From: Streptomyces humidus
GTDB lineage: Bacteria > Actinomycetota > Actinomycetes > Streptomycetales > Streptomycetaceae
Assembly: GCF_014649655.1 (NCBI RefSeq)
Contig: NZ_BMTL01000020.1
Coordinates: forward strand, 121,968 to 185,967
Reading direction: 5' to 3'
Length of the DNA stretch: 64,000 bases
The position numbers and the translations under genes are program-made. How positions within the stretch are numbered: position 1 is the stretch's first letter; every line of letters begins with the position of its first letter. Of the stretch, positions 49,606 to 58,653 are shown piece after piece. Under the pieces are notes generated by a model. It saw only the letters and a list, made by a program, of their open reading frames with translations. It did no database searches and was not told where the DNA came from.

Positions 49606-50128
49606 TCAGGGGAGCGGGGCGCCCCGCGCGGCCGCCCACAGCCCGTACCACTCCTCATGCGTGAGAGAGGGAGTGCCGTGCACGGCGTCGCGGCAGGCCA
49701 GGATGCGTTCGGGCCGCGTGGTGCCCACGACCGGCGCGATCCCCGCGGGATGCCGCTGGAGCCACCACAGCAGCACGGTCTCCGGTGCCGTTCCCTTGCG
49801 TGCCGCCAGGTCCGCGACGAACCGGGCGGCCGGGGTGTCCGCCCCGCCGGTGAAGCGGCCCTGCGCGAGGGACCCCCAGGCCTGCACCTGAATGTCATGG
49901 GCCACGCAGTACTCGACGGTCCTGTGCGGGAACCCGCCGTCCGCCCAGGCCGGGGTGTTGAGCAGGACGCCCGCCTCCACCCAGTCGCGGCGGGCCAGGC
50001 TCATCTCGAGCTGGTCGGCCACGAGGGGCACGTCCACGCTGTCCCGGAGCAGGGCCAACTGCGCGGCGCTCATGTTGGACACCCCGAACTGCCGTACCAG
50101 GCCCTGCCGGTGCAGACGACCACGACCG
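49606..50128 (-). pseudogene. Aldo/keto reductase, 5'-truncated
   Basis: About 170 residues match the second half of an aldo/keto reductase: LHRQGLVRQFGVSNMSAAQL, VPLVADQLEMSLARRDWVEA, VQAWGSLAQGRFTGG, VLLWWLQRHPAGIAPVVGTT. The first half, with the catalytic Tyr, Asp, Lys and His, is missing; similarity stops near 50128 and sequence of other origin follows. No ribosome site precedes it. Confidence 0.75.
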
Positions 50129-50284
50129 GCGCCCCGCTCGGGGCGGCGCTGATCGATCCGATCCACATGCTGACCGAGCGGGCGAGAGCAAACGGCGACG
50201 CAGTGCTCGACGCAGTCGACGGACGCGACGGACGCGACGCCGGTCCGACGGTCGAGTCGTTCTGGTGGTCGAGCCGGACTGGCG

Positions 50285-50510
50285 GATCAGGTGCTGGCTT
50301 CGGGTGGGGGTGGGGGCGGGGATTGTCGGGGTGTTCCGGGACCCGGGGGTCCGGTTCGTGTGAGGGAGGGGCCGGGTCGTGGGTGTGGGTGTGGGTCCGG
50401 GTCGTGGGTGTGGGTGGTGGTGGCGAGCTGGGTGACGGGTTGGGGTGTTATGGGCGGGGTGGTTTTTGGTTGTGTTTTTGTGTCTTTCGTGTCACGGCTC
50501 TTTCGGAGTA
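50285..50510 (-). terminator. Probable Rho-dependent termination (rut-like) region
   Basis: The minus-strand RNA downstream of the LacI stop is rich in C and A and poor in G for about 220 bases, with CA/CC dinucleotides repeating; no strong hairpin is present. This is the classic composition of Rho utilisation sites. Confidence 0.45.
50372..50415 (+). repeat. Two 19-bp direct repeats
   Basis: CCGGGTCGTGGGTGTGGGT at 50372-50390 and 50397-50415, 25-bp period, inside the G/T-rich tail. Confidence 0.85.
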
Positions 50511-50532
50511 GGGCCTTGCGCAGGTGGGTCGG

Positions 50533-51540
50533 TCAGGTGTTGCGTGGTGCGGTACTGGCTCGCTCCGTCATCCGGGGCGGTAGCAGCGTGGCTTGTGGTA
50601 CGGGGTTCCCGGCGAGTTTCTTCATCAGTAGTTGCACCGCGCGCTCGCCTACTTCCGTGGAGGGCAGTGCGACGGAGGTGACCGGGACGCGGACGGACTC
50701 GGCGACTTCGTCGGGGCAGATGGCGGTGACCGACAGATCGCCGGGGACGCGGAGCCCGAGTTGCTCGAACGCGTCGATCAGCGGCTCCAGGACCGGCTCG
50801 TTGTGGACGACGACACCGGTCAACGCGGGCTGCTCGCGCAGGAGTTGCTGGGCGATCTGGCGGGCGGACGCGGGCGAGGCCTCGCAGGGGTGGACGGAGG
50901 AGGACAGTCCGTAGCGGTCGGCGGCGGCCGTGAACCCCTGGACGACCCGCTGGGCGAACGCGGTCTGCCGTACGTACACCTCCGGCGGCGACCCGACCAG
51001 TGCCACCACCCGGTGCCCGAGCCGGGCGAGGTGTTCCACGCACGCCTCGCCCGCCGCCTTGAAGTCCAGGTCGATGCAGGTCAGCCCGTCGGTGGCGGCC
51101 GGGAAGCCGATCAACACCGACGGGCGGTCCAGTGAGCGCAGCAACGGCAGCCGGGAGTCGTGGAGCTGGACGTCCATCACGATCAGCGCGTCCACCAGCG
51201 CCGTGTCCGCGACCCGCCTGAGCCCCTCCTCACCCTCCTCCTGGGTCAGCAGCAGCACGTCGTGGTCGTGCTCGCGGGCCGTCGTGACCACCGACACCGC
51301 GAACTGCATCACCACCGGCACGTGCGTCCCGGTCCGTAAGGGGGCGACGAGGGCCAGGACGTTGGAGCGGGAGCTGGCCAGGGCGCGGGCGCCCGCGTGC
51401 GGGCGGTAGCCCAGCTCGCGGATGGCCGCCTCGACCCGCTGCCGGGTCTCCTGCGAGATCGGCCGCTTGCCGCTGAGCGCGTAGGACACGGTGCTGGGGG
51501 ACACCCCGGCGTGCCGCGCCACGTCGGTGATCTTCACCAT
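50533..51540 (-). CDS. LacI family repressor of the alpha-xylosidase operon
   Basis: 335 residues. N-terminal HTH KITDVARHAGVSPSTVSYAL, hinge region GKRPISQETRQRVEAAIREL, GYRPHAGARALASSRSN, then a periplasmic-binding-like sugar domain (VDALIVMDVQLHDSRLPLLR; VVVHNEPVLEPLIDAFEQLG). The ATG shares one base with the xylosidase stop (TGATG), so it is last gene of the operon and autoregulated. The paired GTCGAAGC-type palindromes upstream of the operon are the probable binding sites. Confidence 0.92.
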   Translation of the reverse strand: MVKITDVARHAGVSPSTVSYALSGKRPISQETRQRVEAAIRELGYRPHAGARALASSRSNVLALVAPLRTGTHVPVVMQFAVSVVTTAREHDHDVLLLTQEEGEEGLRRVADTALVDALIVMDVQLHDSRLPLLRSLDRPSVLIGFPAATDGLTCIDLDFKAAGEACVEHLARLGHRVVALVGSPPEVYVRQTAFAQRVVQGFTAAADRYGLSSSVHPCEASPASARQIAQQLLREQPALTGVVVHNEPVLEPLIDAFEQLGLRVPGDLSVTAICPDEVAESVRVPVTSVALPSTEVGERAVQLLMKKLAGNPVPQATLLPPRMTERASTAPRNT

Positions 51541-53789
51541 CAGCTCAGCTCCAGCGAGAGGAACCCGGTCCCCGTCTTCGCCCGCGCCGTCCGTTCGCCC
51601 GCCGCCAGGTTCCACGGCGCCGCCGGATCACTGCACGAGGCCCGCAGGGTGTCGCCCTCACGGACGACGGTGAAGGTCACGTCGCCGACCGGCACGCTCA
51701 CCTGCGCGCCCCGCTCGAGTCCGTACGCGCGCAGCGTGACCCCGTCGGCGTGGTCGTAGTCGGGCCGGTCCGCCACCGCGCCCACCGGGATCACCGCCCC
51801 CGGCCGGACCAGCAGCGGCACGCTCAGGAACCCGTGCCGCTCGCGCACCCAGCGCGGTCCGGTCACGGTCCGCCCGCTCAGGAAGTGCGTCCAGGTGCCC
51901 TCGGGCACGTAGTACGAGACGTCCCCCTCGTCGCTGAAGACCGGCGCGACCAGCAGGTGGGACCCGAGCATGTACTGCCGCTCCAGATGGGCGCAGCCGG
52001 GATCGTCCGGGAACTCCAGCACCATCGCCCGCATCATCGGCACGCCCTCGCTGTGGGCGGTGCGCGCGGCCTCGTACAGATAGGGCATGAGGCGCAGCTT
52101 GAGCCGGGTGAACTCCCGCAGCACGTCCACGGATTCCTCGTCGAACAGCCACGGGACCCGGTAGGAGGAACTGCCGTGCAGCCGGCTGTGCGAGGACAGC
52201 AGCCCGAACGCCAGCCACCGTTTGAACAGCGCCGGCGTGGGTGTGCCCTCGAAGCCGCCGATGTCGTGGCTCCAGTACCCGAAGCCGGACAGGCCCAGGG
52301 AGAGGCCGCCCCTGAGCGACTCCGCCATCGACTCGTACGTCGCCTCGCAGTCCCCGCCCCAGTGCACCGGGAACTGCTGGCCGCCCGCCGTCGCCGACCG
52401 CGCGAACACCACCGCCTCGCCCTCCCCGCGGTGCTTGCGCAGCACGTCGAACACCGTGCGGTTGTAGAGGTACGCGTAGTAGTTGTGCATCCGCTCCGGG
52501 TCGGAGCCGTCGGACCAGGCCACGTCGAGCGGCACGCGCTCACCGAAGTCGGTCTTGAAGCAGTCGACGCCCTGTGTGAGCAGCGCCTCCAGTTTCGCGG
52601 CGTACCACTCGCGGGCGGCCGGGCTGGTGAAGTCGACCAGCGCCATACCGGGCTGCCACAGGTCCCACTGCCAGACGCTGCCGTCCGGCCGCTTCAGCAG
52701 GTGGCCGAGCGCCTTGCCCTCGGCGAACAGCGGCGAGCGCTGGGCGATGTAGGGGTTGATCCACACGCTGATGTGCAGGTCTCTCGCGCGCAGCCGGGCG
52801 AGCATCCCCTCGGGGTCGGGGAAGACCCGCGGGTCCCACCGGAAGTCGCACCAGTTGAACTCGCGCATCCAGAAGCAGTCGAAGTGGAAGACGGACAGCG
52901 GCAGTCCGCGCTCGCGCATGCCCTCGATGAAGGAGGTGACCGTCTCCTCGTCGTAGGACGTGGTGAAGGACGTCGACAGCCACAGGCCGAACGACCAGAC
53001 GGGCGGGAGGGCCGGACGGCCGGTGAGGGCCGTGTACTTGCGCAGGATCTCCTTCGGGCTGGGCCCGTAGATGACGTAGTACGTCAACTCCTGGGTCTCG
53101 GCGCTGAACTGGACCCTCGACACGGTCTCCGAGGCGACCTCGAAGGACACCTTGCCCGGGTGGTCGACGAAGACGCCGTAGCCCGCGTCGGTGAGATAGA
53201 AGGGGACGTTCTTGTAGGCCTGTTCGGTCGCCGTGCCGCCGTCGGCGTTCCAGATGTCGACCACCTGGCCGTTCTTGACCAGCGGGCCGAAGCGCTCCCC
53301 GAGGCCGTACACGGACGTCCCCACGGTCAGGTTGAGCTGCTCGCGCAGATAGTGGGCGCCGGCCGCGTCGCGCAGGATGCCCATGTTCTTGGGGCCGCTG
53401 GAGGTGAGGGTGCGGCCGTTCGCGAGGAAGTCGACGTGCCAGGGGCCGGTCCGGGCCACGCGCACCGACAGGTCGCCGGAGGTCAGCGTGGCGTGCGCGT
53501 CGTCGTGGGTCACCTGCGGGGGGACGTCCTGCCCGGTGATCTCGAACTCCGGGCCGCGCGGCTGATCGCCGTTGAAGTGGGTGAGGGTCACACCGATGAC
53601 GTCGGGCATCGGCGTGCGGGCGCTGATCGTCACGACCGGTCCCTTCAGCAGGTCGCCGCGGTGGCGGATCGGCCGGGTGGGCGCGTGGATCTCCAGAACG
53701 CCGTCCGACTCGCCGACGTCGAGGACCTCGACCGGGTGGGCCGCGGTGACGCCCTCACGCAGCAGCCAGTAACCGTCGGTGAACTTCAC
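51540..53789 (-). CDS. yicI: GH31 alpha-xylosidase (YicI family)
   Basis: 749 residues, cytoplasmic. Releases alpha-linked xylose from the non-reducing end of isoprimeverose-type oligosaccharides. Close to E. coli YicI along its length (772 aa): VYGLGERFGPLVKNGQ, RPALPPVWSFGLWLSTSFTT, FHFDCFWMREFNWCDFRWDP, nucleophile Asp in DCFKTDFGERVPLD, acid/base Asp in HWGGDCEATYESMAESLRGG. The Cys in DCFWM and Lys in FKTDFG that select xyloside are both kept, which argues against an alpha-glucosidase. GTG at 53789, AAGGAC 6 bases upstream. Confidence 0.92.
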   Translation of the reverse strand: MKFTDGYWLLREGVTAAHPVEVLDVGESDGVLEIHAPTRPIRHRGDLLKGPVVTISARTPMPDVIGVTLTHFNGDQPRGPEFEITGQDVPPQVTHDDAHATLTSGDLSVRVARTGPWHVDFLANGRTLTSSGPKNMGILRDAAGAHYLREQLNLTVGTSVYGLGERFGPLVKNGQVVDIWNADGGTATEQAYKNVPFYLTDAGYGVFVDHPGKVSFEVASETVSRVQFSAETQELTYYVIYGPSPKEILRKYTALTGRPALPPVWSFGLWLSTSFTTSYDEETVTSFIEGMRERGLPLSVFHFDCFWMREFNWCDFRWDPRVFPDPEGMLARLRARDLHISVWINPYIAQRSPLFAEGKALGHLLKRPDGSVWQWDLWQPGMALVDFTSPAAREWYAAKLEALLTQGVDCFKTDFGERVPLDVAWSDGSDPERMHNYYAYLYNRTVFDVLRKHRGEGEAVVFARSATAGGQQFPVHWGGDCEATYESMAESLRGGLSLGLSGFGYWSHDIGGFEGTPTPALFKRWLAFGLLSSHSRLHGSSSYRVPWLFDEESVDVLREFTRLKLRLMPYLYEAARTAHSEGVPMMRAMVLEFPDDPGCAHLERQYMLGSHLLVAPVFSDEGDVSYYVPEGTWTHFLSGRTVTGPRWVRERHGFLSVPLLVRPGAVIPVGAVADRPDYDHADGVTLRAYGLERGAQVSVPVGDVTFTVVREGDTLRASCSDPAAPWNLAAGERTARAKTGTGFLSLELS

Positions 53790-53799
53790 GTGGGGGTCC

Positions 53800-54624
53800 T
53801 TACTTCACAGCACCGACGGCGATGCCGCGGGTGAGGGTCCGTTGGAAGACGAGGAAGAACACGATCGCGGGCAGCACGCCGAGCAGGGCCGCCGCGTTGG
53901 TCATCGTGGCGTCCATCAGACGCTGGCCCTGCAGGACGCCGAGGGCCACCGACACGGTCTGGTTGTCGTTGGAGATCAGCATGACCAGGGGGAGCAGGAA
54001 CTCGTTCCAGGTCCAGATGAAGAAGAAGACCAGGAGCACGCCGATGGTCGGCCGGCTGACCGGGACGACGATCCGCCACAGCACCTGCCACTTGCCGGCG
54101 CCGTCGATCTCGGCGGCCTCGATGATCTCGCGCGGGAACTGCCCCAGCACCGACGACAGCAGATACGTGCCGAAGGCCGCCTGGATCACCGCGAAGACGA
54201 TGATCACGCTCAGCCTCGTGTCGTACAGGCCGGCCTGCTTGCTCAGGTAGTAGACCGGGTAGACCAGCGCCTCCTGCGGAAGCATGTTCGCGAGGACGAA
54301 GAAGGCGAGGACCCAGGTGCGGCCCTTGATCCTGCCGATGCCGATCGCGTAGGCGTTGAGCACGGAGAGGGCAGCCGCCAGCACCGCCACCGCCCCGCTG
54401 ATCAGCGCGGAGTTGAACAGCTTCTGGCCGTAGTCGACGCGCTGCCAGAAGTCCTTGAGGCCGTCCAGGTACAGGCCCCTGGGCAGGCTGAGGGGGCCGT
54501 TCTGGGAGTACTCGGCCGGTGACTTGACGGCGTTCACGGCCACGATCAGGAACGGCACGACCATGAACAGGGCGCCGATGCACAGGGCGATCAGCACCGG
54601 GTAGCGGCGCAGGGCGGCGGTCAT
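53800..54624 (-). CDS. ABC sugar transporter permease (MalG type)
   Basis: 274 residues, six transmembrane helices, MalG-like. The EAA loop facing the ATPase reads IIEAAEIDGAGKWQVLWRIV. N-terminus ALRRYPVLIALCIGALFMVV; conserved WNEFLLPLVMLISND near the C-terminal helices. ATG at 54624 overlaps the upstream permease stop (ATGA). No ATPase gene is in the operon, so it probably uses a shared MsiK-type ATPase encoded elsewhere, as known for Streptomyces sugar importers. Confidence 0.92.
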   Translation of the reverse strand: MTAALRRYPVLIALCIGALFMVVPFLIVAVNAVKSPAEYSQNGPLSLPRGLYLDGLKDFWQRVDYGQKLFNSALISGAVAVLAAALSVLNAYAIGIGRIKGRTWVLAFFVLANMLPQEALVYPVYYLSKQAGLYDTRLSVIIVFAVIQAAFGTYLLSSVLGQFPREIIEAAEIDGAGKWQVLWRIVVPVSRPTIGVLLVFFFIWTWNEFLLPLVMLISNDNQTVSVALGVLQGQRLMDATMTNAAALLGVLPAIVFFLVFQRTLTRGIAVGAVK

Positions 54625-55589
54625 GTCCGTACCCCTTCCTCGGCGTCCTCGGCACGGGTCTGGAGTTTGAGGCCGATCAGGGAGAGGGCCAGGATGATCA
54701 CGGTGAGGATGGTGGAGATGGCCGCGCCGTAGCCGACCTGGGTCTTCTCGAAGAACGTGGTGAAGGAGAAGTAGGACGGCACGTCGGTGGCGCCGCCGGG
54801 CCCGCCCTTGGTCAGCACGTACACCGCGCCGAACACCTTGAGCGCGGCGATGGTGCACCAGGTCAGCACGACGTAGATCTCGGGCCGGATCTGCGGCAGC
54901 GTGATGTGCCAGAAGCGGTGCCACCAGCCCGCCCCGTCCAGCTCGGCCGCCTCGTACAGCAGCGGGTCGACGCGCTGCAGGCCCGCCATGAAGACGACCA
55001 GCGGGAAGCCGATCTGCACCCACACCATCACGCCCATCACGCTGTACAGCGCGATGTCGGGATCGCCGAGCCAGTCCTGCTGCCAGGAGCCGAGCCCGAC
55101 CGCCTTCAGCAGTTCGTTGAGGGAGCCGTTGTCGGGCGCGAGGATCCAGCTCCACACGATGCCGGCGACCGCGATCGGCAGCACCTGGGGGAGGTAGAAG
55201 CAGGCGCGGAGCACGGCGGCGACCTTGCTGCCGAAGTGCTTGCCGACGAAGTCGAACAGGGCGGCCGCCAGGACCAGGCCGAGCATCGTCGGTGCGGCGG
55301 CCATGGCGACGACCATGAACAGGCTGTGCCGGAAGGACGCCCAGAACTCTGCGTCGTCCATCAGCTCGCGGTAGTTGGCGAGGCCGGTCCACTTCGGGCT
55401 GCCGATGCCCTGCCACTCGGTGAAGCTCACGCCCGTGTTCATCAGGAACGGGACGATGATGATCACCGTGAAGGCGAGGACGCCGGGCAGCAGGAACAGG
55501 GCGTAGGAGTCGCGGGTACGGGGGCGGCGCGGGCCGGCGTGCGGATGCTTGCCGACGGCCCGCGTGCCCCGTTCGACGGTGACCGTCAT
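54621..55589 (-). CDS. ABC sugar transporter permease (MalF type)
   Basis: 322 residues: basic cytoplasmic N-terminus, then six transmembrane helices from YALFLLPGVLAFTVIIIVPF. EAA loop LLYEAAELDGAGWWHRFWHI. TLPQIRPEIYVVL and FGAVYVLTKGGPGGATDVPS are typical of the family. ATG at 55589 overlaps the binding-protein stop. Pairs with the MalG-type permease to form the membrane channel. Confidence 0.92.
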   Translation of the reverse strand: MTVTVERGTRAVGKHPHAGPRRPRTRDSYALFLLPGVLAFTVIIIVPFLMNTGVSFTEWQGIGSPKWTGLANYRELMDDAEFWASFRHSLFMVVAMAAAPTMLGLVLAAALFDFVGKHFGSKVAAVLRACFYLPQVLPIAVAGIVWSWILAPDNGSLNELLKAVGLGSWQQDWLGDPDIALYSVMGVMVWVQIGFPLVVFMAGLQRVDPLLYEAAELDGAGWWHRFWHITLPQIRPEIYVVLTWCTIAALKVFGAVYVLTKGGPGGATDVPSYFSFTTFFEKTQVGYGAAISTILTVIILALSLIGLKLQTRAEDAEEGVRT

Positions 55590-56881
55590 GGCGTCGGCGC
55601 ACCCTTGTCGTACGCCTGCTGCAGTGCGCTCAGGTAGGCGTCCGGCTTCTCACTGCCCGTGATCAGCTTCTGCGTCTCGGAGACGAGGGTGTCGTAGAAG
55701 CCGTTGACCGGCCAGTCCGGGTAGAAGGCGAGGCCGTCGCGCTGGCTGACCGTGTTGAAGTTGGCGATGAGCTGCTTGGACTTCGCGTCCGTGATGGCGC
55801 TCGTGTCGGCCGCGACCGGGATGCCGCCCTTGTTGCCCAGGATGTTCTGGATCTTCTTCGACATGGTGATGTCGATGAAGTCGTAGGCGAGGTCCTTGTT
55901 CTTGGCGTTCTTGGGGACGACCCAGACGTTGCCGCCGGAACCCAGCGTCAGGTTCGAACCGGGCCACAGGCCGCTGTCCCAGTCGAACTTGGCCTCCGAC
56001 TGGAAGCGGCCGTACCACCAGCTGCCGGAGAACAGGATCGGCGTCTTGCCCTGGATCCAGGACACGCCGGCGTCCTCGGCCTTGGTGCCGGTCGACTTCT
56101 TGCTGATGTAGCCCTTCTTCACCCAGTCGGCGAAGGTGGTCGCGCCGTACGTCCAGGCCGCGTCGTGGAAGTCGGTCTTGCCCTTGTACAGCTCGTACTT
56201 GTCGACCCACGAGCGGTCGGCCTTGGAGAGCGCGAGCTGGTAGAGGTACTGCTGGGCCATGTACTCGGCGCCACCGTTGGCGAGCGGGGTGACGCCCTTC
56301 TTCACGAAGGCGTCCATGGCGGCCGTGAGCTCGTCGAACGTCTTCGGTTCGGCGAGCTTGTACTTCTTGAAGAGGTCCTTGTTGTAGTAGACCATCGTGT
56401 ACTCGGCGTAGTTGGGCACGCCGTACCACTTGCCGGAGCCCATGACGCCGTTGGCGTCGTACTTGCTGGTCGTGGCCACGCCCGCGCTGAGGCTCTTGTC
56501 CCAGCCGCGCTTGGTGACCTCCGCGCTCAGATCGGTCAGCAGCCCCTGCTTCGACAGCTGGCCCGCGGTCGCGTTGCCCTTGTTGTACTCCATGAGGTCC
56601 GGCGCGTCCGAGGAGTTCAGGATCATGGGCGCCGTCTTCTGTATCTGTTCGAAGCCCTTCTCCTCGAACTTCACCTTGACGCCCGGGTGCGTCGCCTCGA
56701 ACTCCTTGATCGCCTCGTTCCAGGCCGCGCCCATGGCGCTGTCGGGGCCCTCGTAGTGCCAGAGCTTGAGCGTCTTGGCGTCAGAGGAGCCGCTGTTCGA
56801 GCCGCCGCAGGCGGTCAGCAGCAGCGCTCCGCCGAGGAGCGCGGCCGTGACCGCCGTCATACGCCGTTGTGCCGTCAACAT
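55586..56881 (-). CDS. Extracellular sugar-binding lipoprotein of the ABC importer
   Basis: 431 residues, CUT1-family solute-binding protein. Lipoprotein signal ends at LLLTACGG (lipobox LTAC), followed by a Ser/Gly linker and the binding fold: LKLWHYEGPDSAMGAAWNEA, FEATHPGVKVKFEEKGFEQI, WYGVPNYAEYTMVYYNKDLF, ILFSGSWWYGRFQSEA. ATG at 56881 has GGAGG 6 bases upstream; the longer frame is rejected. First gene of the operon, placing it right behind the LacI operators. Ligand probably an alpha-xyloside-containing oligosaccharide (inference from yicI). Confidence 0.92.
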   Translation of the reverse strand: MLTAQRRMTAVTAALLGGALLLTACGGSNSGSSDAKTLKLWHYEGPDSAMGAAWNEAIKEFEATHPGVKVKFEEKGFEQIQKTAPMILNSSDAPDLMEYNKGNATAGQLSKQGLLTDLSAEVTKRGWDKSLSAGVATTSKYDANGVMGSGKWYGVPNYAEYTMVYYNKDLFKKYKLAEPKTFDELTAAMDAFVKKGVTPLANGGAEYMAQQYLYQLALSKADRSWVDKYELYKGKTDFHDAAWTYGATTFADWVKKGYISKKSTGTKAEDAGVSWIQGKTPILFSGSWWYGRFQSEAKFDWDSGLWPGSNLTLGSGGNVWVVPKNAKNKDLAYDFIDITMSKKIQNILGNKGGIPVAADTSAITDAKSKQLIANFNTVSQRDGLAFYPDWPVNGFYDTLVSETQKLITGSEKPDAYLSALQQAYDKGAPTP

Positions 56882-56931
56882 CCCGTGCCTCCGGGCATCT
56901 GGGGGGTATCGGAGCGTCACGCGCCGAGCGG

Positions 56932-56984
56932 GATTCGACGGGGTCGTCGAATCGCTTCGATGCGTGACGTCGAAGCGCTTCGAC
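56932..56984 (-). promoter_or_regulatory. LacI-type operator array
   Basis: GTCGAAGCGCTTCGAC (56969-56984) is a perfect 16-bp palindrome with the central CG of LacI-family sites. GTCGAATCGCTTCGAT (56946-56961) is a near copy, centred 23 bp away. A third half-site (GATTCGAC, 56932-56939) pairs with the left half of the second across 6 bases. They lie 51-103 bases before the binding-protein ATG. Confidence 0.75.
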
Positions 56985-57014
56985 GGCTGAAAGTAGGTGC
57001 TGGCCGGGGGCGCG

Positions 57015-57690
57015 TCAATGGACAGGACGCGAATTACCGTTCCGATTCCTGAGTCCTCGGCGTGCGAGCGCGGTCATCAGGGCCACGGCCGCCGCCGTCA
57101 ATGGCACCCCGAACCCGGCCGCCGGCGAGAGATGGTCGACCATCCGGCAGCCGGTCGCCGAGCCGCAGGCGATCCCGCCGAGCAGGCCGGTCACCGCGAG
57201 CGTCATGCCCCCGTTCAGACGGCCCTCGGGCGTGCGCCGCTCCACCAGGGTCACTGCCGCGACCATCGTCGGGGCGGTCGCCGTCCCGGAGATCAGCAGC
57301 GCGCCTGCCGGCAGCGCGAGCGAGCCGGTGAGGGAGGCCGCGAGGAACGGGAGAGCGAGCGGGGCCGTCATGGCCACGACCCACCGGGCCGGGCGGGCGT
57401 CGGCCGGCCCGGCCGGACCCAGCGCCCCGAACAGCAGACCCGCCACGCAGGACCCGGCCGCCCGGAACGCGAGGACCACACCCGCCGCCGAACGGTGCCC
57501 CTGTGCGTCCGCGAACGCGATCGTGACCACCTCCATGGAGCCCGACACCGCGCCCATGGCCAGCCGGACGGCGAGCCGTGCGGGCATCCGCGCGCGCAGC
57601 GGGGACCCGGCCCGGGCCTGCCACCGGACCGGCGGCTCGGTCGAGCGCTGCGCAGCGACCAGCAGCACCCCCGTCACCAGCAGCACCGCC
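57015..57690 (-). pseudogene. MFS transporter, C-terminal half only
   Basis: About 223 residues with six hydrophobic segments (ARLAVRLAMGAVSGSMEVVT; WVVAMTAPLALPFLAASLTG; MTLAVTGLLGGIACGSATGC) and typical MFS loops (RRTPEGRLNGGMTLAVTG). An intact transporter has about 400 residues and 12 helices; the first half is missing and the frame meets unrelated DNA at about 57690. No ribosome site at the first ATG. Confidence 0.75.
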
Positions 57691-57693
57691 CTG

Positions 57694-58196
57694 ATGGCCC
57701 GCTACGAGAGCGGGTCGACCGGCGCGGCCCAGGAGCTGCTCGCCGGGCGATCGACGCGTCGTTCGGGCGCTTCGCGGGCCTGGACCCGGCGCTGCGCGGC
57801 CGGCTGGAGCACCAGCTCGTGCGGTACGAGCCGGTGGCCGTGGTACTGCCCGAGGACCACCCGCCGGCGTCGCTGGAGGAGGTGCCGTCGGCCGCGCCGG
57901 CGGGGGAGACGGTGTACGCGGGCGCCGGAAACCCCCCCGTACGCCGGAGTGGACGGATCTGGCCCGCCGCCAGTTCGGCGGACGGGGGGTGCGGATCGCG
58001 CCACCGGTCCCACTGGCCGTCGGCGACGAGGAGCCCGAGCGGATCACGGCCAAGATGCGGGCACTGGTTCCGGCCGTCGTGGACTTTCCTGCCATGCCCC
58101 GGACGGTGCTCCGCCCCTTGACCGGCCCCGTACCCCTGTCGGCCGTCTCACTCGTGTGGCGGAAGGGGCTGGTGCACCCCGCGTTCGATGCGCTTC
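57694..58196 (+). pseudogene. LysR family regulator, remnant with two frameshifts
   Basis: Fragments of a LysR effector domain occur in successive frames: MARYESGSTGAAQELLAG (57694 on), then AIDASFGRFAGLDPALRGRL and VAVVLPEDHPPASLEEVPSA, then after a C7 run at about 57931-57937 EWTDLARRQFGGRGVRIAPP, RALVPAVVDFPAMPRTVLRP and SAVSLVWRKGLVHPAFDALR. The N-terminal HTH is absent. The reading stops where the transposase remnant begins. Confidence 0.7.
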
Positions 58197-58430
58197 GACG
58201 GGGGCCACATCGATCCGCCCCTGGTTGAGGCCCCCGTAGAGGGCGCCGTGTCCGCGGCGGTGCTCCGGCGCGAGTGCGAGGTCGAACGGCGTTCGCACCG
58301 GCCCGTCCATGCACAACACGCGTCGCACAACTCGAACAGCGCGTCGCCCCGCGCTGTCAGACACGCGTACAACTCCGTCCGGAAGCTCGACACTTCCGCG
58401 AATGAGGTTTCCCCTGCGAACCGGACAGCT
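58197..58430 (-). mobile_element. Transposase N-terminal remnant
   Basis: About 75 residues in two frames: SFRTELYACLTARGDALFEL, then after a frameshift near 58325 VLCMDGPVRTPFDLALAPEH and RRGHGALYGGLNQGRIDV. This is the N-terminus of a Streptomyces IS4/IS701-like transposase family (often annotated NF041680). The catalytic domain is gone, and no terminal inverted repeats are recognisable. Confidence 0.6.
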
Positions 58431-58653
58431 TGATACTGGGACGGATGGTCCCGGAGGAAGCAGTCGCAGGTAGTGAGTGGCAAGCCATCCGGAGCCGTAG
58501 CTGCCAGTCGATGCCCATCTTCCTGATCATGTTTCCTGCCCCCATAGATCGCCGTGCCGGGCTTGTAGTGAGCGTCGCAGCAGCCGGGTTTCGGAACTCG
58601 TCCGAGACGTGTAATGGTGGACTCGGGTATTAGAACCCTCGGAATGGGTGGGG
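58431..58653. other. Low-GC spacer in the scar region
   Basis: No gene recognised. GC is visibly lower than in the rest of the window, and stop codons occur in all frames. May contain the left end of the degraded insertion element. Confidence 0.45.

Larger units (their letters stand above)
50129..50532. other. Junction segment and C-rich untranslated tail of the LacI operon
   Basis: To about 50284 the sequence resembles coding DNA on the plus strand (frame containing ALIDPIHMLTERARANGDAV) but has no start and no recognised family. From 50285 it becomes strongly G+T on the plus strand, that is C+A on the minus-strand transcript, consistent with a Rho loading region after the LacI stop. Confidence 0.5.
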
